Origin: an uncultured Bacillota bacterium
GTDB taxonomy: Bacteria; Bacillota; Clostridia; Oscillospirales; Oscillospiraceae
DNA: 5,005 nt
Direction of reading: 5' to 3'
Assembly (NCBI GenBank): GCA_937890735.1
Contig: CALACZ010000204.1
Coordinates: 1 to 5,005 of the forward strand
Shown piece by piece: positions 1 through 4,950 of the stretch. The notes beneath the pieces are model-generated. The model ran no database searches, was not told the DNA's origin, and saw only the letters and a program-made list of their open reading frames with translations. Position 1 is the stretch's first letter, and each line of letters begins with the position of its first letter. Made by a program: the position numbers and the translations under genes.

Positions 1-90
1 TTGTCCAAGGTGTTTGTCATGTTTCTCGTTGTTTAATTTACAAGGTACACTCGCCACGGTGGTGGCGTGCTCATTGAAGCGAGCTTGCTG
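1..90 (-). other. Probable rRNA-operon leader transcribed out of the left edge
   Basis: This stretch lies downstream, on the minus strand, of two tandem consensus promoters and contains no open frame with a ribosome binding site. Read on the minus strand it has a 6-bp hairpin (67-62 with 57-52, GGTG-type loop), then ACCTTGTAAATTAAACAACG (47-28). That element resembles the TTTGAAAACTAAACAAG-type box known from Firmicutes 16S leaders and 16S-23S spacers. A second ACCTTG copy follows at 12-7. I infer that a 16S rRNA gene begins just beyond the window. No rRNA sequence itself is inside it, so a tRNA cluster or another stable RNA remains possible. Confidence 0.55.
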
Positions 91-119
91 ATTATATCGC
101 AGCGGCTCTCGTTTGTCAA
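91..119 (-). promoter_or_regulatory. Strong sigma-A promoter (downstream of a tandem pair)
   Basis: On the minus strand there is a perfect TTGACA (119-114), a 17-nt spacer and a perfect TATAAT (96-91). A-tracts lie just upstream (AAAAAA at 129-124 and at 150-145), as in an UP element that contacts the RNA polymerase alpha subunit. Both hexamers are exact consensus at ideal spacing, which is unusual for a protein gene and typical of rRNA or tRNA promoters. Transcription would start near 85-84 and run out of the left edge. Confidence 0.85.
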
Positions 120-193
120 GCACTTTTTTGCTTTCTGCAAGAAGTTTTTTGACAATGTTCGCCGCGTGACAGCTCCCCGTCAACGCAAGAGAC

Positions 194-222
194 ATTCTAA
201 CAGAATCGGTCGAAAATGTCAA
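194..222 (-). promoter_or_regulatory. Strong sigma-A promoter (upstream of a tandem pair)
   Basis: On the minus strand there is TTGACA (222-217), a 17-nt spacer and TAGAAT (199-194), one mismatch from consensus. It begins only three bases after the yitT stop codon (228-226). Its upstream A-rich region (AAAAAAA followed by CGCAAAA) is therefore formed by the last codons of yitT. It lies about 100 bp upstream of the second promoter in the same direction, an arrangement like rrn P1/P2. Confidence 0.75.
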
Positions 223-225
223 CAC

Positions 226-1122
226 CTATTTTGCGTTTTTTTGCAAATTTTCCGGGGCGATGTGCTTAAAGTTCCCCATTGTTTCCGTAACCTCGGAAAC
301 ATAGGCAAAAGAGCCAGGAAACTGCCGCAAAAGATCCTGAAACTGCACGATCTGCCGGGGGTTCACCAGGCAGATGAGCAGTTTCTTCTCCTGGTGTGAG
401 TACATTCCCTCCGCCGGAACGACCGTCACGCCGTGGTGCATCTGCGCCATCAATGCCTGCGAGAGCGCCTCGATCTCGTCGGTCACGACCTCAAACTTCA
501 GCGCCTTTTTCAGACCCCGCAGCATATGCCCGCTGACCTGTGAGCTGACGTAGCAGTAGATCAGGCACATGATGACCGGCTCAAACTTATATCCGTACAC
601 GAAAAACGAGATGACCGCCACGCTCGCATTCAGGCAGAAAATCACCCACACAAGATCCATCTCCGGGTGACGTCTGCGCACCGCCGCCGCGAGAATATCC
701 AGTCCGCCCGTTGAGCCGCCGTGCGAGAGCGTCACGCCGTAGGCAAAGCCGCTGACCAGCCCCGCGACGATCGGTCCGAGGATGAGCGACGTGCCGTTTT
801 CGGTGTGATAGCCGAAGCGCTCCAGATCGAAATGCCGCATCAGCAGGTTTGCCACCGAGAATACGACCACAAACAGCAGCGTCTTGCCGGAAAACTCGCT
901 TCCCACGCGCTTCCAGAACACGATCAGAAACGGCAGGTTTCCCAGCAGCGACAGATAGCCCAGATCAATGTGGAACAGATACTGGATCATGGTCATGATG
1001 CCGTTGATGCCGGTCGGCGCAAAAGAATTTGGAAACACAAACAGCGAATATGCCAGTGCCAGCAGCACCGCCAGCGCTGCGATCAAAAGCCACTGTGTCC
1101 ATGTTCTGCTTTTCTGCTGCAT
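226..1122 (-). CDS. YitT family (DUF2179) multi-pass membrane protein
   Basis: A 298-residue integral membrane protein of the YitT/DUF2179 family, whose transport substrate or role is not established. The N-terminal part has about five or six hydrophobic helices (roughly residues 11-31, 55-70, 80-95, 112-131, 157-177, 180-196). It carries family signatures: FPNSFAPTGINGI near 30-42 and HGGSTGGLDILA at 134-145. The C-terminal soluble DUF2179 domain (about 207-288) includes GVTVVPAEGMYS and ends with the VSEVTETMGNFK block. Length is normal for the family. I place the start at the ATG at 1122-1120 because GGAGGG sits 9 nt upstream; the frame is open for 28 more codons but those lack homology and overlap the promoter. 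The gene appears monocistronic. No terminator is visible after it, and strong promoters follow at once. Confidence 0.9.
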   Translation of the reverse strand: MQQKSRTWTQWLLIAALAVLLALAYSLFVFPNSFAPTGINGIMTMIQYLFHIDLGYLSLLGNLPFLIVFWKRVGSEFSGKTLLFVVVFSVANLLMRHFDLERFGYHTENGTSLILGPIVAGLVSGFAYGVTLSHGGSTGGLDILAAAVRRRHPEMDLVWVIFCLNASVAVISFFVYGYKFEPVIMCLIYCYVSSQVSGHMLRGLKKALKFEVVTDEIEALSQALMAQMHHGVTVVPAEGMYSHQEKKLLICLVNPRQIVQFQDLLRQFPGSFAYVSEVTETMGNFKHIAPENLQKNAK

Positions 1123-1162
1123 GATTCTGTTCCCTCCGCTGTTTTTCTCGGATCTCACGCCC

Positions 1163-1191
1163 AGTATATCGGCATTCAGCACGATTTGCAA
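1163..1191 (-). promoter_or_regulatory. Predicted sigma-A promoter of the yitT gene
   Basis: On the minus strand there is TTGCAA (1191-1186), a 17-nt spacer and TATACT (1168-1163), about 40 bp upstream of the chosen start codon. It lies just after the hpf terminator, so yitT is transcribed independently of hpf. Identification is by sequence match only. Confidence 0.6.
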
Positions 1192-1227
1192 TGCGTTTTT
1201 CGTCACGTTCTGTACATTTTTCGGCAG

Positions 1228-1258
1228 AAAAACGCAGAGCGCCCGAAGGCGCTCTGCG
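1228..1258 (-). terminator. Rho-independent terminator of hpf
   Basis: A perfect 11-bp GC-rich stem (1258-1248 pairing with 1243-1233) closed by a TTCG tetraloop on the minus strand. It is followed by a run of five T (1232-1228), then CTGCC. The opposite strand has no T-tract after the stem, so it should act on minus-strand transcripts only. It lies 50 bp after the hpf stop codon. Confidence 0.9.
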
Positions 1259-1308
1259 CAGTTCTGCCAGTGATGGTATATTACGGCAGCATGACGCCGC
1301 CGAAAAAC

Positions 1309-1848
1309 TCAGTCTGCATCCTCCAGCAAGCCGTAGCCGCCGTCGGTGCGCTTGTAAACGACCGCAAACGCGCCGTCCTTATCCTCGTCACGGAAGGCAA
1401 AGAACGTATGCTCCAGCAGATTCATCTGCAGGATTGCCTCGTCGCGCGTCATGGGCAGCATATGGAAATTCTTCTGCCGCACGATCTCAAACGCGCCCTC
1501 TTCCGGCTCATCGGGGGCAAACGACGTAACTTCCGGCGTGCGCGTGAAAGCATCCTGCCGCAGGCGGCGGGCAAGACGGGTCTTGTTCTTGCGGATCTGC
1601 CGCTCGATGGTGGCGACCGCCGCGTCGATGGACGCGAACATATCGGACGTGCTTTCACTTGCGCGGAAATAGGTGTTTGCCGCATGGACGGTGATCTCTG
1701 CCTGGTTGCGGTTTTTCTCAACGCTAAAAGTGACGAGAGCGTCGGCGTCATCCCCGAAGAACCGTTCGAGCTTCATAATTTTCTTTTCTGCGTACTTGTG
1801 AACGTTTTCCGGCAGACTGACCTTCTTTTCCGAATACTGAAACCTCAT
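1309..1848 (-). CDS. hpf: Ribosome hibernation promoting factor, long form
   Basis: A 179-residue cytoplasmic protein of the long HPF (YvyD/RaiA-like) family. Members bind the decoding region of the 30S subunit and join two 70S ribosomes into inactive 100S dimers in stationary phase or stress. The N-terminal S30AE domain (about 1-100) has the basic second-helix region ERQIRKNKTRLARR at 82-95. A variable linker (about 101-117) leads to the C-terminal dimerisation domain (about 118-179), with VRQKNFHMLPMTRDEAILQM, FFAFRD and VVYKRTDGGYGLLE, all close to the family consensus. The start at 1848 is set by GAAAGGAG 9 nt upstream; an in-frame ATG nine codons earlier overlaps that site and lacks its own. 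It has its own promoter and terminator. Confidence 0.96.
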   Translation of the reverse strand: MRFQYSEKKVSLPENVHKYAEKKIMKLERFFGDDADALVTFSVEKNRNQAEITVHAANTYFRASESTSDMFASIDAAVATIERQIRKNKTRLARRLRQDAFTRTPEVTSFAPDEPEEGAFEIVRQKNFHMLPMTRDEAILQMNLLEHTFFAFRDEDKDGAFAVVYKRTDGGYGLLEDAD

Positions 1849-1913
1849 AAATAGCCGCTCCTTTCGTTCTGACACTTTTGTGCTGGGAGACCGATTGGGG
1901 TATCCCTGGTCTT

Positions 1914-1941
1914 AGTATACCACATTTTGTGCAAATTGCAA
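1914..1941 (-). promoter_or_regulatory. Predicted promoter of hpf
   Basis: On the minus strand there is TTGCAA (1941-1936), a 16-nt spacer and TATACT (1919-1914), with TGG directly before the -10 hexamer, which gives an extended -10 (TGnTATACT). It lies about 65 bp upstream of the hpf start. The long untranslated leader holds no strong hairpin that I can see. A stress sigma factor often drives hpf in Firmicutes; I see no SigB-type GTTT/GGGTAT pair on the coding strand at suitable spacing. Confidence 0.6.
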
Positions 1942-2000
1942 TAAAAACTTATCGGCAGGAAGATGTTTACAGGGTGATATTGCCAAATCGCTGCGTGGCG

Positions 2001-2216
2001 CTATGCCATCTCATCGATCAGCTCCTGCATTCCCATGCCGAATGAGCGCGCCATGACCATGAGATTGCGCGTGCTGATGTTCTGTTTTCTGGCTTGCAGC
2101 AGGTCGCGGAGTGTCCCGGCGTCGATGCCGGTCGCATCGGAATATTCCACCGCCGTCATGCCCAGCCGTTCCAGATGCGCCCGCAATACCGGCGCTGCAT
2201 TTTTATACGTCCGCAT
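2001..2216 (-). CDS. Small XRE/Cro-type helix-turn-helix protein
   Basis: A 71-residue protein that consists almost entirely of one Cro/C1-type helix-turn-helix domain. Helix 1 is about 7-18 (APVLRAHLERLG). The turn region is TAVEYSDATGIDAGTLRDLLQARKQ (21-45), with the recognition helix near 32-41. The closing helices read LMVMARSFGMGMQELIDEM (52-70). I infer a DNA-binding regulator; target and signal are unknown. Its ATG lies inside the last codons of the DUF4364 gene (14-nt overlap), and no convincing ribosome binding site precedes it, so translation probably depends on coupling to the upstream gene. A start at Met20 would delete helix 1 and is less likely. No clear terminator follows before hpf. 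Confidence 0.75.
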   Translation of the reverse strand: MRTYKNAAPVLRAHLERLGMTAVEYSDATGIDAGTLRDLLQARKQNISTRNLMVMARSFGMGMQELIDEMA

Positions 2217-2754
2217 GGTCTTTGCGCGCGGAAAGCTGCTCCATGATGTTGCGGTACAGCAGCTCCGCACCCTCCTCAAACGCTTTTTTGAGCTGCTCCG
2301 CCTGCTTCTCGCTCCCGGCGGTCAGCTCCAGGTGCATCAGCTCGCCGATCTCGTCGCCGAGATCCAGCCGGACGGCATATTCCTCGCGCTCGCCCTCGCG
2401 GCGGCTGTAGCCGGCGTGGATCATCTGCTCGCGGCGCGTTTTCTGGTTAAAGCGGATCACAGCGGCGCGCGCGCGATCCAGCACCGGCTTGGGGATGCCG
2501 TCCCATGTGGTTTTCTCCGCGTCGCGCCCAAAGGGCGTCAGGCGGTACTTTCCATGCTCGACCTCCTGCAAATGCCCGGTATCGACCATCTGCGGGACGG
2601 CGATCGCAATATCAAAATAGCTCAGCTTGTCGTCCTGAAATGTCGCCTCGTAGATCGCCTGCATCGTCATGGCGTATTTGGCCTCCGCCATCACAAACAG
2701 GATCAGCATTTTTACGTCGAGCATATCCCGAATAAACCCGCGTGGTGCTTCCAT
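2203..2754 (-). CDS. DUF4364 family protein, winged-helix regulator-like
   Basis: A 183-residue cytoplasmic protein that I assign to the DUF4364 family of Clostridia from its opening pattern (RDMLDVKMLILFVMAEA) and general length. The function of the family is not established. Residues about 10-78 look like a winged helix: LDVKMLILFVM, MTMQAIYEATFQ, FDIAIAVPQMVDTGHLQEVEHGKYRLTPFGRDA, the last part matching a recognition helix followed by a beta wing. The second half (about 90-180) is charged and helical, ending in a likely coiled coil (AGSEKQAEQLKKAFEEGAELLYRNIMEQL). The start at 2754 is preferred because GGAGG lies 7 nt upstream; the adjacent ATG at 2757 leaves only 4 nt. Upstream in-frame codons overlap the predicted promoter. 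It is the first gene of a two-gene unit with the small XRE gene. Confidence 0.8.
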   Translation of the reverse strand: MEAPRGFIRDMLDVKMLILFVMAEAKYAMTMQAIYEATFQDDKLSYFDIAIAVPQMVDTGHLQEVEHGKYRLTPFGRDAEKTTWDGIPKPVLDRARAAVIRFNQKTRREQMIHAGYSRREGEREEYAVRLDLGDEIGELMHLELTAGSEKQAEQLKKAFEEGAELLYRNIMEQLSARKDHADV

Positions 2755-2778
2755 CATTCCGCCTCCGCTCATCATTTT

Positions 2779-2795
2779 GCCCGCGCTCTGCGGGC
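2779..2795 (-). other. Hairpin in the DUF4364 leader
   Basis: A perfect 6-bp GC-only stem (2795-2790 with 2784-2779) with a 5-nt loop. It lies between the predicted promoter and the ribosome binding site of the DUF4364 gene. No T-tract follows on either strand, so it is not a terminator. It could shape the 5' end of the mRNA or be incidental. Confidence 0.35.
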
Positions 2796-2802
2796 TGCAA
2801 AC

Positions 2803-2832
2803 AGTATAACACAGCCGCACCGCAAAACACAA
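2803..2832 (-). promoter_or_regulatory. Predicted promoter of the DUF4364-XRE unit
   Basis: On the minus strand there is TATACT (2808-2803) preceded by TGT, an extended -10, with a weak TTGTGT (2832-2827) 18 nt upstream. It lies about 50 bp before the chosen start codon and reads away from the CAP gene. The -10 is good; the -35 is poor, as is common when an extended -10 is present. Confidence 0.5.
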
Positions 2833-2944
2833 GCGTGCGCGAAAAGAGTTGCACGCGTTTGTCGAAAACTTCCTGTCCCGGCAGGATTTACAGCTTGTAT
2901 TTTGCCAGCGTTTGCATTAAAACGAAGAAGAAGGAGGTCTTACC
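2833..2944 (+). promoter_or_regulatory. Intergenic region upstream of the CAP gene, with ribosome binding site
   Basis: Upstream region shared by the divergent DUF4364 and CAP genes. The clear element is AAGGAGGT (2931-2938), a near-perfect ribosome binding site 7 nt before the CAP start codon. I find no convincing sigma-A pair on the plus strand. The best candidates are TTGTAT (2895-2900) with TTAAAA (2917-2922) at 16-nt spacing, and both are weak. A small dyad CCTG-N6-CAGG (2872-2885) could be an operator. Confidence 0.45.
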
Positions 2945-3397
2945 ATGAAACGAACGATCTATGCACTTCTGCTCGCGCTGGCACTTCTCACCGGCGTGAG
3001 CGCCGCCGCGCAGGCGGCGGACGTCTCCGGCTATGAGCGGCGGGTCGTCTCGCTCGTCAACGCCGAGCGCGCGCAGTATTCGCTCCCCGCGCTCACACTG
3101 AACAGCGACCTGTGCGCCTACGCACGCGTCAAGTCGGACGATCTGCGCACCGGCGGCTACTTTTCACACGAGAGCCCGACCTACGGCTCGCCGTTTGCCA
3201 TGATGCGGTCCTTTGGCGTGTCGTATACATACGCCGGCGAGAACATCGCCATGGGCTATGACTCGCCCGCCGCCGTGGTCAGCGCGTGGATGAACTCCCC
3301 GTCGCACCGCGCGAACATCCTCTCTGCGTCCTTCACGCAGACGGGCGTGGGGTATATTTCAGGCGGCGGCTACTGGACACAGTGGTTCATCGGCTGA
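2945..3397 (+). CDS. Secreted single-domain CAP (SCP/PR1-like) protein
   Basis: A 150-residue exported protein with a Sec signal peptide: basic MKRT, hydrophobic core to about residue 18, and a likely cleavage after AQA (24/25). The rest is one CAP domain like that of YkwD. Visible family blocks are VVSLVNAERAQYSLPAL (34-50), GYFSHESP (71-78), AGENIAMG (97-104), AWMNSPSHRANIL (114-126), TGVGY (133-137) and the closing YWTQWFIG. His75, Glu76, Glu99 and His121 fit the conserved cavity residues. The mature protein has only about 126 residues, with no LysM, SH3 or other wall-binding module. Bacterial CAP proteins are extracellular, their activity is mostly unproven, and several are linked to sporulation. 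The start is fixed by a strong ribosome binding site. It is transcribed alone and ends in its own terminator. Confidence 0.93.
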   Translation: MKRTIYALLLALALLTGVSAAAQAADVSGYERRVVSLVNAERAQYSLPALTLNSDLCAYARVKSDDLRTGGYFSHESPTYGSPFAMMRSFGVSYTYAGENIAMGYDSPAAVVSAWMNSPSHRANILSASFTQTGVGYISGGGYWTQWFIG

Positions 3398-3428
3398 AGC
3401 ACGATATATAGAGCGTAATTTTTTTCTT

Positions 3429-3457
3429 CCCTGCCGCAGAGCGGCAGGGCTTTTTTT
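3429..3457 (+). terminator. Rho-independent terminator of the CAP gene
   Basis: A perfect 9-bp stem (CCCTGCCGC 3429-3437 with GCGGCAGGG 3441-3449), a 3-nt AGA loop, then C and seven T (3451-3457). There is no T-tract on the minus strand after the stem. It separates the CAP gene from dpaA, so the dpa pair needs its own promoter. Confidence 0.95.
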
Positions 3458-3477
3458 CGCAATTGCTTTGGGCGCTG

Positions 3478-3486
3478 CATAGTATG
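3478..3486 (+). promoter_or_regulatory. Candidate mother-cell sigma factor (SigK/SigE-type) -10 element before dpaA
   Basis: CATAGTATG, preceded by G, fits the CATAnnnT(A) pattern of SigK and SigE -10 elements, missing only the final A. It lies 22 bp before the dpaA start codon and just after the terminator of the preceding gene. The -35 is less clear: GCAATTG (3459-3465) is at about the right distance but a weak match. In Bacillus the dpaAB (spoVF) operon is known to be SigK-dependent; use here is inference. Confidence 0.45.
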
Positions 3487-3507
3487 AGGCGGAAAGAAGG
3501 GATGCTT

Positions 3508-4353
3508 ATGATCGAACGAATCGCCGTCATCGGCGGCGACGCGCGGCAGATGTGGCTGGCGCAGGCGCTGCTGCGCAGCGGCTTTCGCGTCCGCTGCGCG
3601 GAAGTCCCCGGCACGGACGATGAACCCGGCGGGCTGTATGACGCGCTGGACGGCGCGCAGGCGGCGGCGCTGCCCATGCCAGCCCTGACGCAGGACGGGC
3701 GCGTCCGCTCGCAGCGCAGCGATGGAATCAGTCTCAACGCCATCGCGCAGAGCGCACCGCTGGGCGCTGTGATATTTGGCGGCGGACTCTCCTGCGTGCG
3801 GGCGCAGCTGGAATCGCGCGGGCTGCGCGTTTTCGACTATCTGGACGATGAAGCGCTTACAATCGCAAACGCCGTGCCCAGTGCCGAGGGCGCGATCGAG
3901 ATCGCCATGCACGAGCTGCCCGTCATGCTCTGCGGCAGCCGCTGCCTTGTCATCGGCTATGGGCGCATCGGAAAGGCGCTCAGCGCCCGCCTGCACGCGC
4001 TGCACGCCCACGTCACCGTCAGCGCGCGAAAGCCCGCCGACCGCGCCGCCATCGAATGTGCCGGACTGCGCGCCGACCGCACCGGCAGCTATCTGCACGG
4101 TCTTGCGCAGTACGACTGCATTTTCAACACCGTCCCCGCGCCCGTCCTGCGCGAAGAGCACCTGCGTGCGCTGCGCCCGGACTGTCTGGTCATCGACCTC
4201 GCGTCGGGCTGCGGCGGGCTTACCGAGAATGCGCCGCCGGATCTGCGCTGCATCCGCGCGCTCGGTCTGCCGGGAAAGTGCGCACCCAAAACTGCGGCGG
4301 AGGTGCTCAAAACCATGATCCTGCGAACGCTCGCAGAACAGGAGGCTGTATGA
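3508..4353 (+). CDS. dpaA: Dipicolinate synthase subunit A
   Basis: With subunit B this protein makes dipicolinic acid from a dihydrodipicolinate-pathway intermediate by an NAD(P)-linked step in the mother cell. The product goes to the spore core with calcium. The 281 residues match the usual length of about 290-300. An N-terminal Rossmann-like segment has IAVIGGDARQMWLAQALLRSGF (5-26). The second, nucleotide-binding fold has CLVIGYGRIGKALSARL (146-162), a GxGxxG variant. Family blocks are NAVPSAEGAIEIAMHELP (121-138), IFNTVPAPVL (205-214), VIDLASGCGG (228-237) and LPGKCAPKTAAEVL (254-267). The start at 3508 is chosen from AAGAAGG 7 nt upstream; an ATG two codons earlier is possible. It overlaps dpaB by four bases (ATGA), implying coupled translation and equal amounts of both subunits. 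Confidence 0.95.
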   Translation: MIERIAVIGGDARQMWLAQALLRSGFRVRCAEVPGTDDEPGGLYDALDGAQAAALPMPALTQDGRVRSQRSDGISLNAIAQSAPLGAVIFGGGLSCVRAQLESRGLRVFDYLDDEALTIANAVPSAEGAIEIAMHELPVMLCGSRCLVIGYGRIGKALSARLHALHAHVTVSARKPADRAAIECAGLRADRTGSYLHGLAQYDCIFNTVPAPVLREEHLRALRPDCLVIDLASGCGGLTENAPPDLRCIRALGLPGKCAPKTAAEVLKTMILRTLAEQEAV

Positions 4354-4934
4354 ACGAACCGTGTACGCTGGGCTTTGCCATGTGCGGCTCTTTTTGTACC
4401 TTCGACGCCGTGCTCACGCAGCTGGAGGCGATGCGCGCGGAATTAACGAAGATCATCCCGATTATGTCAACCGTCAGCTATGAGACCGACACCCGCTTCG
4501 GCACAGCGGCGGATTTTCGCGCACGGCTGGAGACCGCCTGCGGTCAGCCGATCATCCACACCATTGCGCAGGCAGAGCCGATCGGACCGAAAAAGCTGCT
4601 CGACGTGCTCGTCATCGCGCCGTGTACGGGCAACACCCTCGCCAAGCTCGCAAACGGCATTGCCGACACGCCCGTGACCCTTGCCGCCAAGGCGCACCTG
4701 CGCAACGAGCGCCCGATCGTCATCGCCGTCTCCACCAACGACGCGCTGGCGGGCAACGCCGAGAATATCGGCAAGCTCCTCGCGCGCGGGCACTATTTCT
4801 TCGTGCCCATGCGGCAGGATAACGCGATGAAAAAGCCGCGTTCGGTCGTCGCCGATTTTACCCGCCTGCCGGAAACGATCCGCTCCGCCCTGAAAGGGGA
4901 GCAAATTCAGCCCATCCTGGCAGCTCCGGCGTGA
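4350..4934 (+). CDS. dpaB: Dipicolinate synthase subunit B (flavoprotein-like)
   Basis: Partner of DpaA in dipicolinic acid synthesis during sporulation. The 194 residues are close to the usual length of about 200, and the fold is flavoprotein-like (as in the phosphopantothenoylcysteine decarboxylase/UbiX group). Visible are the N-terminal strand-loop LGFAMCGSFCTF (7-18), PIMSTVSYETDTRFG (37-51), the conserved VLVIAPCTGNTLAKLANGIADTPV (86-109), AAKAHLRNERPIVIAVSTNDALAGNAENIGKLL (112-144) and FVPMRQDNAMKKPRS (151-165). The start ATG overlaps the dpaA stop, with AGGAGG 4 nt upstream, a slightly short spacing. In Bacillus the operon continues with asd, dapG and dapA; here the gene is followed by a repeat and nothing more is visible before the edge. 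Confidence 0.95.
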   Translation: MNEPCTLGFAMCGSFCTFDAVLTQLEAMRAELTKIIPIMSTVSYETDTRFGTAADFRARLETACGQPIIHTIAQAEPIGPKKLLDVLVIAPCTGNTLAKLANGIADTPVTLAAKAHLRNERPIVIAVSTNDALAGNAENIGKLLARGHYFFVPMRQDNAMKKPRSVVADFTRLPETIRSALKGEQIQPILAAPA

Positions 4935-4950
4935 TTTTGGATGCACCAAC

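Noticed and set aside
150..183. A third promoter between the two tandem promoters (TTGTCA or TTGACG as -35)
   Set aside because: At 17-nt spacing the -10 positions read AGCAAA or GAACAT, which are poor matches.
67..399. Open plus-strand frame of 110 codons at the left edge
   Set aside because: It runs antisense through the tandem promoters and the 3' end of yitT, has no ribosome binding site and no recognisable protein pattern.
721..1854. Long plus-strand open frame (377 codons) across yitT and hpf
   Set aside because: It is antisense to two genes with clear family signatures, crosses the hpf terminator and both promoters, and its composition (rich in Arg, Gln and His) is that of a GC-rich shadow frame.
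2872..2885. Dyad CCTG-N6-CAGG upstream of the CAP gene as a specific operator
   Set aside because: Only four perfectly paired bases per side, and no second copy in the window; too short to claim as a regulator site.
2859..2922. Sigma-A or sporulation sigma promoter for the CAP gene
   Set aside because: Candidate boxes (TTGTCG, TTGTAT, TTTACA; TATTTT, TTAAAA, CATTAAAA) do not combine into a convincing pair at proper spacing for SigA, SigG or SigE.
2035..3036. Long plus-strand open frame (333 codons) opposite the DUF4364/XRE genes
   Set aside because: It is antisense to supported genes, runs into the CAP signal peptide region in another frame, and lacks a ribosome binding site and family motifs.
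3370..4161. Minus-strand open frame opposite dpaA
   Set aside because: It crosses the CAP terminator and lies antisense to a well-supported dpaA; GC-rich codon use in dpaA leaves the opposite frame open.
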